Origin: an uncultured Chitinophagaceae bacterium
GTDB lineage: Bacteria > Bacteroidota > Bacteroidia > Chitinophagales > Chitinophagaceae
Length of the DNA stretch: 8,260 bases
Assembly (NCBI GenBank): GCA_946885335.1
Contig: CAMPGG010000147.1
Location: 1-8,260, forward strand
Direction of reading: 5' to 3'
The notes under the pieces were generated by a model, which saw nothing but the letters and a program-made list of their open reading frames with translations, was not told where the DNA came from and ran no database searches. Every line of letters begins with the position of its first letter. Positions within the stretch are counted from its first letter, which is position 1. The position numbers were made by a program, and so were the translations under genes. Shown in pieces: positions 1 to 6,898 of the stretch.

Positions 1-1148
1 TTTCATGGTGTGGCGGTAGTTATATTTTACCGGATGGAAGAGAGGTTACCAGTAGCGGAACTTATACATCAACCATTACTAATTCTACTGGTTGTGACAG
101 TGTAATCACAACAGAGCTTACATTAAATGCTGATCCTGTCCTGGTCGTGAATGATCCACCGGTATCCTGCAGCACGGTTGACCTGACGATTGCTTCAATA
201 ACCATTGGCAGTGATGGCGGGTTGATCCTTACTTACTGGCTGAATGCTGCTGCAACAAATCCATTGAGTAACCCAACTGCAGTAACAGCAGGTACCTATT
301 ATATTAAGGCAACTAACGCAGCAGGATGTTCAGTGGTGAAACCAGTGAATGTAACGGTGAACAGTACCCCAAGATTTATAACGGCAGATCCGCCTCCGGT
401 TTGTTCACCTGCCACGGTTGACCTGACTGATTCGTCCATTACAGCTGGCAGTGATACGGGACTTGTATTCTCTTACTGGAGGGATGAAGGAACAACCGTT
501 CCATTGGTTAACCCTGATTCAGTTTCCGCTTCCGGTACCTATTATATCCGGGCCACAGCGGTGGGTGGTTGTGAATTTGTTCGGGCGGTACAGGTAAGGG
601 TAACAATTACAAAACCGGTTGATGGTATCCGTTATCCAGTTGTAACGGCTGAAGAAAATATTCCAATTCAACTGAATGCAAGAGATCTTGGTTCAAATCA
701 TACCTATCTCTGGAATCCGCCAATTGGGTTGAACCTGACTGATGTAAGGGATCCAATATTCAGGTATGACCAGGATGTGGAATATACTATCCAGATCAGG
801 TCAGATGGAGGTTGTATTACCATTGATACAGTGCTGGTCGTGATGAGGGTGCAAACACCGGCAGCACTCAATTCAGACATCTTTGTGCCTAAAGCCTGGT
901 CGCCCAATAATGATGGTCACAATGACCGTTTATTCCCGCTGACGGTTAATATTGCCGAACTGAAATATTTCAGGATATTTAACAGGTGGGGACAATTGGT
1001 TTTTGAAACCAACCGCATCGGTGAAGGTTGGAACGGCATCTTTAATGGACAGGAGCAGGTATCTGACGTTTATACATGGACGTTAGAAGCTGTGGGTGAG
1101 GATGGTAAATATTATAAACGTGCCGGTAACTCAGTATTATTAAGATAA
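1..1148 (+). CDS. T9SS type-B sorted, Ig-repeat surface protein (3' part; start lies outside window)
   Basis: The frame is open from position 3 to the TAA at 1146-1148, so an internal ATG at 147 is not the real start and the N-terminus with any signal peptide is missing. Modules in order: the end of an adhesin-like repeat with the motif STGCDSVITT (about 63-128); two related Ig-like modules of about 80 residues, each with a central tyrosine-tryptophan strand (TYW, SYW), then GTYYI and a GC motif; a PKD-like module (about 615-850) with YLWNPP and DGGC; and a C-terminal domain (about 876-1148) with FVPKAWSPNNDGHND, FRIFNRWGQLVFET and GWNG. That last domain is the gliding-motility-associated/T9SS type-B sorting domain, which directs export across the outer membrane and surface attachment. 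The product is therefore probably a cell-surface or secreted adhesin-like protein. A porP/sprF-like gene follows after 13 bases, the usual pairing. The specific ligand cannot be told. Confidence 0.9.
   Translation, partial: SWCGGSYILPDGREVTSSGTYTSTITNSTGCDSVITTELTLNADPVLVVNDPPVSCSTVDLTIASITIGSDGGLILTYWLNAAATNPLSNPTAVTAGTYYIKATNAAGCSVVKPVNVTVNSTPRFITADPPPVCSPATVDLTDSSITAGSDTGLVFSYWRDEGTTVPLVNPDSVSASGTYYIRATAVGGCEFVRAVQVRVTITKPVDGIRYPVVTAEENIPIQLNARDLGSNHTYLWNPPIGLNLTDVRDPIFRYDQDVEYTIQIRSDGGCITIDTVLVVMRVQTPAALNSDIFVPKAWSPNNDGHNDRLFPLTVNIAELKYFRIFNRWGQLVFETNRIGEGWNGIFNGQEQVSDVYTWTLEAVGEDGKYYKRAGNSVLLR
129..365 (+). repeat. Ig-like coding module, copy 1
   Basis: This is the first of two homologous protein modules in the T9SS substrate. 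It begins ADPVLVVNDPPVSC and runs through VDLT, ITIGSDGGL, TYW, GTYYIKAT and AAGCSVV. The second copy starts 255 bases (85 codons) later with matching landmarks. It resembles the Ig-like domains associated with CHU_C sorting domains. Confidence 0.7.
384..611 (+). repeat. Ig-like coding module, copy 2
   Basis: This is the second copy of the Ig-like module. ADPPPVC, VDLTDSSITAGSDTGL, SYW, GTYYIRAT and VGGCEFV match copy 1 in order. The DNA has diverged but stretches such as acggttgacctgac are shared with copy 1, consistent with an older tandem duplication. Two cysteines per module could form a disulfide, which suits an exported protein. Confidence 0.7.
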
Positions 1149-1161
1149 AAATCGTGTTGTT

Positions 1162-2184
1162 ATGAACCAGCTGAAGAAATACCTCATTGTATGTTGTCTG
1201 CTGTATGGAACATTTTGTGCCCATGCGCAGGACCCTGCATTTTCCCAATTCTTTTCATCACCCTTAAATATAAACCCGGCACTTACCGCTAATATCAATG
1301 CCGATTGGCGGGTGATTTCTAACCTGCGGGATCAATGGATCGGCCCTGCCAGCCCTTATGCCACCGGTACTGTTTCGTATGACCGGAAGATCATGCAAAA
1401 CAAATTGCCCGGTATGGTGGAAGAAAAAAATACTTTAGGGATAGGAGCCATGCTGATGTATGATTATGCCATGAGCGGCGTGGTGAAAAGTACATATGGA
1501 TCCGTTAACCTGTCCTATAATGTAAAGTTATCAGAAGGAAAATACCTGCATCGTTTGGGTGCAGGTTTTGGTGCTATTTACGGTCGCCGGTATATAGATT
1601 TCGGTCGAGTGGATTTTGAGGAACAATTTACCGGAACCGGTTTTAATGTTAACCTGCCTACTGGTGAACTGGCACTATCTAATATGAAAGGATATTTTTC
1701 TTCCAGTGCGGGACTTACCTACAGCATCAGCAGTGAAAAGAGCAATGTGGATATTGGCGTTGCGGCCTTTCACCTGAATCGTCCCAAACAAACATTTTTG
1801 GAAGATGAGCACCAGATCCTGGCCATGCGCAAAGTGGCGCATATGAATTATGAAACTTATCTGAATGAATACCTGTTGCTGAATGCCAATGCTATTTACC
1901 AGTTCCAGGCAGATGCCAGTTATTATTCTGTAGGTGCCGCGTTGGGATATATCATACCCACCAATACGGATATCATTTTGAATGGCGGTTTCTGGTATTG
2001 GTCAAAAAATGCCATTATCCCTTATGTGGGTATTATGTACAGGAATATGCAATTTGGTTTTTCTTATGATTATACCATATCGAAACTTAACATTGCGCCC
2101 CGTAAACCCCATACCTGGGAAGTTTCATTCATCATCCGGGGTATCAGTGGACCCAGGCAGACGATACCTTGTCCGTGGAAGTGA
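1162..2184 (+). CDS. PorP/SprF family T9SS-associated outer-membrane protein
   Basis: This 340-residue protein has a clear signal peptide: positive MNQLKKY, a hydrophobic stretch, and a likely cleavage after AHA near residue 22. The mature start, QDPAFSQFFSSPLNINPA, is the hallmark of the PorP/SprF family. The rest consists of alternating strands rich in Tyr, Gly and Phe, as expected for an outer-membrane beta-barrel, including GIGAMLMYD, SAGLTYS and MQFGFSYDYTIS. Family members help secrete or anchor T9SS substrates at the surface, often one particular partner encoded next to them. Here the gene begins 13 bases after a T9SS type-B protein, so the two are very likely one transcript and this protein probably serves that substrate. 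The ATG at 1162 is chosen because it gives the full signal peptide. No Shine-Dalgarno is visible, which is normal in Bacteroidota. The stop codon overlaps the first base of a dispersed repeat. An orthologous role to PorP or SprF themselves cannot be assigned. Confidence 0.92.
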   Translation: MNQLKKYLIVCCLLYGTFCAHAQDPAFSQFFSSPLNINPALTANINADWRVISNLRDQWIGPASPYATGTVSYDRKIMQNKLPGMVEEKNTLGIGAMLMYDYAMSGVVKSTYGSVNLSYNVKLSEGKYLHRLGAGFGAIYGRRYIDFGRVDFEEQFTGTGFNVNLPTGELALSNMKGYFSSSAGLTYSISSEKSNVDIGVAAFHLNRPKQTFLEDEHQILAMRKVAHMNYETYLNEYLLLNANAIYQFQADASYYSVGAALGYIIPTNTDIILNGGFWYWSKNAIIPYVGIMYRNMQFGFSYDYTISKLNIAPRKPHTWEVSFIIRGISGPRQTIPCPWK

Positions 2185-2207
2185 TCCTTCGACAAGCTCA
2201 GGATGAC
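2184..2207 (+). repeat. Dispersed intergenic repeat with ATCCT/AGGAT ends
   Basis: The core CTTCGACAAGCTCAGG is flanked by a 5-base inverted pair, ATCCT (2184-2188) and AGGAT (2200-2204). From memory this sequence recurs between genes in many Bacteroidota and other bacteria. It begins on the last base of the porP-like stop codon. The stem is too short, and there is no U-run, for a convincing terminator. Confidence 0.6.
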
Positions 2208-2208
2208 A

Positions 2209-2259
2209 AGTTTAGACGTTTAGGGTTTAGAAAGTTTAGAGTTTAAAGTTTAGCGTTAG
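2209..2259 (+). repeat. Degenerate GTTTAG short tandem repeat
   Basis: GTTTAG or GTTTAA occurs at 2210, 2218, 2225, 2234, 2241 and 2248, with a GTTAG at 2255, at spacings of 7 to 9 bases. The stretch is strongly T/G/A-biased with almost no C. Similar units reappear after dapA at 7801-7914, and in complement at 7952-7981. No coding sense is seen. Confidence 0.8.
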
Positions 2260-2280
2260 TTTTTAAAAAGGACACATTGC

Positions 2281-2307
2281 CACTTAGTCACAAAAACTCA
2301 AAGTGAC
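2281..2307 (+). repeat. Short interlocking inverted repeats in the porP-treS spacer
   Basis: CACTT (2281-2285) pairs with AAGTG (2301-2305), and GTCAC (2287-2291) pairs with GTGAC (2303-2307). The two pairings compete, so only one hairpin could form at a time. The surrounding CACTTAGTCACAAAAACTC resembles another dispersed C/A-rich repeat family that I recall from Bacteroidota intergenic DNA. A terminator or regulatory role is possible but there is no clear U-run. Confidence 0.35.
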
Positions 2308-2339
2308 ACATAGAATGACGTTTCTTCATCAATTAGCCA

Positions 2340-2363
2340 AATTCCAAATCCCCAATTCCAAAT
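2340..2363 (+). repeat. AATTCCAAAT direct repeat
   Basis: AATTCCAAAT occurs at 2340-2349 and 2354-2363, a 14-base period, and the block is followed by TCC. It is a third short-repeat type in the same spacer, with no reading frame or promoter sense that I can see. Confidence 0.6.
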
Positions 2364-2376
2364 TCCTGAAACTTTG

Positions 2377-2420
2377 CAACTTATCAACTTATCAACCATT
2401 CATCCATTCAACCAATCAAC
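2377..2420 (+). repeat. 8-base tandem repeat, 5.5 units (CAACTTAT/CAACCATT type)
   Basis: The 44 bases divide exactly into 8-base units: CAACTTAT, CAACTTAT, CAACCATT, CATCCATT, CAACCAAT and a final CAAC. The first two are identical and the others differ at one to four positions. The array ends 72 bases before the treS start codon and just ahead of the best promoter candidate. Confidence 0.8.
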
Positions 2421-2425
2421 ATCGC

Positions 2426-2448
2426 TTGGCATAAATGTTTTACATTTC
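2426..2448 (+). promoter_or_regulatory. Possible treS promoter (weak)
   Basis: TTGGCA (2426-2431) is followed by TACATTTC (2441-2448), one base from the Bacteroidota -7 consensus TAnnTTTG. The 12-base gap between them is shorter than the usual 17-23 from -33 to -7. The TTGGCA could also be a sigma-54 -24 element, but the expected GC at -12 reads TT. The location, about 45-65 bases before treS and after the repeats, is sensible, but the assignment is tentative. Confidence 0.28.
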
Positions 2449-2491
2449 CGGTATTGACCCGGAACCGGGAGCTCCTGATAAATAAAATAAT

Positions 2492-5400
2492 ATGGCTGAT
2501 AAAAAAACTGAATTCGATGAAAACCTGCATTGGTACAAAGACGCCATCATCTATGAACTGCATATAAAAGCCTTCCGGGACAGTAGTGGCGATGGAATCG
2601 GAGATTTTGAAGGATTGCTGGAAAAGCTGGATTACCTGGAAGATCTGGGGGTGACAGCCATCTGGGTGCTGCCATTTTACCCTTCTCCTTTGCGGGATGA
2701 TGGATATGATATTGCGGATTATTATAGCATAAATTCCTCATACGGGAATATTTCCCAATTCAAACGGCTGTTAAAAGAAGCTCATAAAAGAAACCTGAAA
2801 GTAATTACGGAGCTGGTTATTAATCACTGCTCTGATCAGCACCCCTGGTTTCAACGGGCAAGGAAAGCCCCCAAAGGTTCTCCTGAAAGGGATTATTTTG
2901 TTTGGTCTGATGATCCAACCCGCTACAAGGATGTGCGCATTATTTTCCAGGATTTTGAAGTATCAAACTGGACCTGGGATGGAGTGGCACAACAATATTA
3001 CTGGCACCGCTTCTTTCATCATCAGCCCGATCTGAATTATGATAACCCGAGGGTGCAGGAAGAGGTTTTTAAAATTATCGACTATTGGTGCAAGTTAGGT
3101 GTTGATGGTTTCCGGCTTGATGCGGTTCCATACCTGTTTGAAAGAGAAGGAACAAACGGGGAAAACCTGCCCGAAACGCATGCATACCTGAAAAAATTAC
3201 GACAGCATGTGGATGAATTTTTTCCCGGAACGGTTTTACTGGCAGAAGCCAATATGTGGCCGGAAGATTCTGCTTCGTATTTCGGCAATGGCGATGAATG
3301 TCATATGAATTATCACTTTCCCGTCATGCCCCGGATGTTCATGGCTTTGCAAATGGAAAACCGCTATCCTATAACGGATATTTTTGACCAGACACCCGAT
3401 ATACCGGATACCTGTCAATGGGCCATTTTTTTACGTAATCATGATGAACTCACATTAGAAATGGTGACTGACGAGGAAAGGGATTACATGTATAAAGTGT
3501 ATGCTAAGGATCCCAAGGCAAGAATTAACCTGGGTATCAGGCACCGCCTGGGACCATTGATGGAGAATAACCGGCGCAAGATTGAGCTCATGAACTGCCT
3601 GCTCTTTTCTTTAAGCGGTACACCCGTCATTTATTATGGTGATGAAATTGGCATGGGTGATAATTATTACCTGGGTGACCGCGATGGAGTGCGTACGCCG
3701 ATGCAATGGTCGCCGGACAGGAATGCCGGTTTTTCGGAAGCCAACCCGCAACGGTTATACTTGCCCGTTATACTGGATCCGGAGTATCATTACGAATCAG
3801 TAAATGTGGAAACGCAAAGGCGAAATCCATCTTCCTTATTATGGTTTATGAAGCGCATCATTTCCATGCGTAAAAGATTCAAGGCGTTCAGCAGGGGCGA
3901 TATGAAATTCCTGAACCTGGATAATCCAAAAGTTTTAGCCTTTACAAGAAGTTATGGTGATGAGATCATCCTGGTGATTGTAAACCTGAGCCGGTATGCA
4001 CAACCTGCCGAAGTTGACCTGCATGAATACAAAGGAATGACACCGGTGGAAGTTTTCAGCCAGAACAGCTTCCCCATGGTGAAAGAAGATGTTCCCTATT
4101 TCTTTACATTAAGTCCTTATGCATATGATTGGTATGAATTAAAGAAAACGCCGGAAACTGAACTGGTCAGTTCTGAATTACCTGTACTTGAAATTTCAAA
4201 ATGGAAAGAATTATTATTGAATCATTCCAGGGATCAATTGGACACAATCATACCGCGGTATTTACACAGTACAACCTGGTTTGAAGGAAGGTTTAAGATC
4301 GTTCGCAGTTTTTCGGTTATCCATCATGTTTATATGCCTATTGAGGATGATCATGCATATATTTTATTAGTGGAAGTTGGATATGAAGCGGGTTTGCCCC
4401 AGGTTTATCATTTACCGCTGCTTTTTGCAAAAGGAATGGAGGCTGATTATATGCAGCAGCATCATCCGCAGGGTATGATGGCCCGTTTGATCGTTGATGG
4501 TAAGGAAGGTTATTTATGCGATGCGGTTTATTTACCCCGTTACCAGAAAGCACTCATGTCAAGAATTGCTAAAGGGCAATCCATTGAATTGAAGGACCAG
4601 GAAGTATATTTCAATGGTTCCCGGGATGTAAAGAAATTTGGTAAAAGCGATGCAGATACCCGGCCAAAATGGTTGTCATCCGGGAAAAACAGGACCATCA
4701 TTGCTTTTGATAATCATTATATCATTAAAATTTACCGGCTGGTAGATAAGTCGGTAAATCCTGATATTGAAATTACCAGGTACCTGACAGAGGATACCCG
4801 CTTCAACCACACACCCAAATTTAAAGGGCTGATTGAATGGCGATTGCCCAATGCCAATATCGCCCTGGCCATGGTGCAGGATATGGTTGAAAATAATATC
4901 AATGGCAGGCAGTATATGCTGGAAAGAGTGAAAGATTTTTATGAAAGATTACAGGCTTATGGAAAGCAACTGCCGGATACCAGCGTTAAAGGCGTATATA
5001 GCTACCCGTTAGGTTATGAAAAGTTATCACCCCTGTTACAGGAAGTGTTGGGATTGCAGGTGGCTGACTCCTGTCGTTTATTAGGAGAAAGGATGGCAGA
5101 AATGCATCTTGCCCTTTCAACCAATCCAACGGAAAAAGATTTTGTTCCGGAAGAATTCTCTCTTCACTACCAGCGTTCATTATATGCCGGCTTTTTAACG
5201 CTTGTACGTGGTACCTACCAAACAGGTTCTCAAAAATTAGCCAATGTGCCGGCCATTTTCAGGGCTGATGCAGAAAATGTTTTCGCAAGAAGGGATGAAG
5301 TGTTGAACCGGATGAAACGCATTTATCATAATAAAATGGATACCTGGAAAATCCGTATCCACGGGAATTTCAACCTGGAGCAGGTACTGTTTACCGGTAA

Positions 5401-5803
5401 GGACCTGATGTTCTTAGGATTTGCCGGTGACCCGCTGCGCAGTTACAGCGAAAGAAGATTAAAGCGTTCACCATTGCGTGATGTGGCAGGCATTGTACGT
5501 TCTTTTTATTATGCGGCATATGAAGGTATCTGGATGAATAATGAGTACCATGTTGATGATGTAAATAAATTATTTAATGCAGCCGATCTCTGGGCTTACT
5601 ATGCTTCGGGCATTTTTGTAAAATCTTATTTGGATAAAGTTCAACATACAGAACTGGTTCCGGAAAATAAAGAAGATATGTACATCCTTTTAAATACATA
5701 CCTGATGGAAAAAACTTTGCAAAGCCTGCAAAGCGAAATTTTATACAGGCCCGAATGGTCAGGTGTTCCGATCCGGTTGATGAAAAAAATGATCGACCAA
5801 TAA
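2492..5803 (+). CDS. treS: Trehalose synthase (maltose alpha-D-glucosyltransferase) fused to a degenerate maltokinase domain
   Basis: This 1103-residue cytoplasmic enzyme should interconvert maltose and trehalose (EC 5.4.99.16). Residues 13-550 are a GH13 TIM-barrel with its terminal beta domain: WYKDAIIYELHIKAFRDSSGDG, ELVINHCSDQHPWF, GVDGFRLDAVPYLFEREGT with nucleophile D210, LLAEANMWPED with acid/base E252, and RNHDE with D318. DRDGVRTPMQWSPDRN is typical of TreS. Residues about 570-695 match the maltokinase N-terminal cap, and 700-1103 the maltokinase kinase fold found in TreS-Mak fusions, whose usual job is ATP-dependent formation of maltose 1-phosphate for GlgE. K746 (IIKIYR) and SPLRDVAG are present, but the expected HGDxHxxQ reads HGNFNLEQ (957-964) and DFEGEP reads GFAGDP (976-981). 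The kinase half is therefore predicted inactive, while the synthase half looks intact. Length is normal for the fusion and there is no frameshift. The ATG at 2492 starts just before the conserved N-terminus. No glgE, glgB or glgX is in view. Confidence 0.95.
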   Translation: MADKKTEFDENLHWYKDAIIYELHIKAFRDSSGDGIGDFEGLLEKLDYLEDLGVTAIWVLPFYPSPLRDDGYDIADYYSINSSYGNISQFKRLLKEAHKRNLKVITELVINHCSDQHPWFQRARKAPKGSPERDYFVWSDDPTRYKDVRIIFQDFEVSNWTWDGVAQQYYWHRFFHHQPDLNYDNPRVQEEVFKIIDYWCKLGVDGFRLDAVPYLFEREGTNGENLPETHAYLKKLRQHVDEFFPGTVLLAEANMWPEDSASYFGNGDECHMNYHFPVMPRMFMALQMENRYPITDIFDQTPDIPDTCQWAIFLRNHDELTLEMVTDEERDYMYKVYAKDPKARINLGIRHRLGPLMENNRRKIELMNCLLFSLSGTPVIYYGDEIGMGDNYYLGDRDGVRTPMQWSPDRNAGFSEANPQRLYLPVILDPEYHYESVNVETQRRNPSSLLWFMKRIISMRKRFKAFSRGDMKFLNLDNPKVLAFTRSYGDEIILVIVNLSRYAQPAEVDLHEYKGMTPVEVFSQNSFPMVKEDVPYFFTLSPYAYDWYELKKTPETELVSSELPVLEISKWKELLLNHSRDQLDTIIPRYLHSTTWFEGRFKIVRSFSVIHHVYMPIEDDHAYILLVEVGYEAGLPQVYHLPLLFAKGMEADYMQQHHPQGMMARLIVDGKEGYLCDAVYLPRYQKALMSRIAKGQSIELKDQEVYFNGSRDVKKFGKSDADTRPKWLSSGKNRTIIAFDNHYIIKIYRLVDKSVNPDIEITRYLTEDTRFNHTPKFKGLIEWRLPNANIALAMVQDMVENNINGRQYMLERVKDFYERLQAYGKQLPDTSVKGVYSYPLGYEKLSPLLQEVLGLQVADSCRLLGERMAEMHLALSTNPTEKDFVPEEFSLHYQRSLYAGFLTLVRGTYQTGSQKLANVPAIFRADAENVFARRDEVLNRMKRIYHNKMDTWKIRIHGNFNLEQVLFTGKDLMFLGFAGDPLRSYSERRLKRSPLRDVAGIVRSFYYAAYEGIWMNNEYHVDDVNKLFNAADLWAYYASGIFVKSYLDKVQHTELVPENKEDMYILLNTYLMEKTLQSLQSEILYRPEWSGVPIRLMKKMIDQ

Positions 5804-5856
5804 ATTAGTGAAAAGACCAGGCCGCTTGTGTTAGGTTTATATAAATGATTAATCCT

Positions 5857-5864
5857 TAATTTTA
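5857..5864 (+). promoter_or_regulatory. Candidate -7 element for accA
   Basis: TAATTTTA matches the Bacteroidota -7 consensus TAnnTTTG at every fixed position except the last. It lies 20 bases before the accA ATG, giving a short leader, as is common in this phylum. No well-spaced -33 TTG is evident: the nearest, at 5826-5828, is 28 bases upstream, so the call is tentative. If correct, accA and dapA are transcribed independently of treS. Confidence 0.35.
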
Positions 5865-5884
5865 CCGCTTACCATTCAATAAAT

Positions 5885-6868
5885 ATGACTTTTAAAACCA
5901 ACAGGCAATTCCTGGATTTTGAAAAACCAATCAAAGAATTGATTGATGAAATCATGGCCATGCGGCAGCGCCAGGAAAAAACCAAAATAGATCTTGGCGA
6001 TTCTATCCAGAAACTGGAAGCGAATATTTTAGAAAAACGAAGAGAGATCACTGCTCATTTAAGCAGCTGGCAAAGAGTACAATTAAGCCGTCATCCTGAC
6101 AGGCCATATACCATGAAATACGTTGAAAAAATGACGACGAATTTCATTGAATTGCATGGTGATCGCAATGTAAAAGATGATAAAGCGATGGTTGGCGGTT
6201 TTGCTACGATTGATGGAGAAACGGTGATGATCATCGGGCAACAAAAAGGGATCAACACCAAAATGCGGCAGATGCGCAATTTTGGAATGGCAAATCCCGA
6301 AGGTTACCGGAAAGCATTGCGATTAATGAGACTGGCAGAGAAATTTAATAAACCAGTGATTACGCTGATCGATACGCCAGGAGCTTTTCCCGGCCTTGAA
6401 GCAGAGGAGCGTGGACAAGGAGAAGCTATTGCCCGCAATATTTATGAAATGATCCGCTTAAAAGTACCGGTTGTTTGTGTTATCATCGGTGAAGGTGCAT
6501 CGGGTGGTGCATTAGGTATTGGTGTGGGCGATAAGGTTTTTATGATGGAGAATACCTGGTACACTGTGATCAGTCCCGAAAGTTGTTCATCCATTTTATG
6601 GCGCAGTTGGGATAACAAAGAAACAGCCGCCGAACAATTAAGGTTAACGGCAGATAAGATGTTGGGATTTGGTTTGATCGATGGCATCATTCCCGAACCC
6701 ATTGGTGGCGCTCATTGGGATTATGACGAATCAGCCAGAATTGTAAAAGAATTTTTGATGCCTGTAATTCGTGACCTGAAACAAATTCCTGCAGCGCAAA
6801 GAGTAACGGACAGGATAGAAAAATTTGGTCGTATGGGCTTTTATGATGAATTGCCGGTAAAACAATAG
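5885..6868 (+). CDS. accA: Acetyl-CoA carboxylase carboxyltransferase subunit alpha
   Basis: This 327-residue protein is full length for AccA (about 320). With AccD it forms the carboxyltransferase that moves CO2 from carboxybiotin on AccB to acetyl-CoA, giving malonyl-CoA for fatty-acid synthesis in the cytoplasm. The N-terminal helical region with [13 protein letters not shown] (11-23) and a charged coiled stretch is followed by [15 protein letters not shown] (62-76) and ELHGDR (89-94). The crotonase-like core has [17 protein letters not shown] (132-148), DTPGAFPG (163-170), [12 protein letters not shown] (174-185) and the oxyanion-forming glycine loop [12 protein letters not shown] (202-213). 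[10 protein letters not shown] (230-239) corresponds to the usual SPEGCASILW-type motif. The ATG at 5885 is right at the conserved N-terminus. The gene is 81 bases after treS, probably with its own promoter, and 30 bases before dapA on the same strand, so it may share a transcript with dapA. accD is not in view. Confidence 0.97.
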   Translation: MTFKTNRQFLDFEKPIKELIDEIMAMRQRQEKTKIDLGDSIQKLEANILEKRREITAHLSSWQRVQLSRHPDRPYTMKYVEKMTTNFIELHGDRNVKDDKAMVGGFATIDGETVMIIGQQKGINTKMRQMRNFGMANPEGYRKALRLMRLAEKFNKPVITLIDTPGAFPGLEAEERGQGEAIARNIYEMIRLKVPVVCVIIGEGASGGALGIGVGDKVFMMENTWYTVISPESCSSILWRSWDNKETAAEQLRLTADKMLGFGLIDGIIPEPIGGAHWDYDESARIVKEFLMPVIRDLKQIPAAQRVTDRIEKFGRMGFYDELPVKQ

Positions 6869-6898
6869 AACAAAACTTAAACAGGTTAATATAATTAT

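Noticed and set aside
147..149. ATG as the start of the first gene
   Set aside because: The frame continues upstream to the window edge with in-family sequence (STGCDSVITT), so this is an internal codon.
1982..2206. Second + strand frame inside the porP-like gene running into the spacer
   Set aside because: It overlaps a strong family-matching gene, and its tail is just a translation of the dispersed repeat.
2377..2420. Possible CRISPR array
   Set aside because: The units are 8 bases long and contiguous with no spacers; it is a simple tandem repeat.
2426..2442. Sigma-54 promoter before treS
   Set aside because: TTGGCA fits the -24 box, but the -12 GC is replaced by TT at the required spacing, so it is only mentioned as an alternative.
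2797..2850. Glu instead of the usual GH13 region-I Asp (ELVINHCSDQHPWF) as possible loss of trehalose synthase activity
   Set aside because: ELVINHxSDQHPWF is, as I recall, normal in TreS proteins of this type, and the three catalytic acids are all present.
5804..5850. Rho-independent terminator after treS
   Set aside because: No stable GC-rich stem followed by a T-run is visible in this gap.
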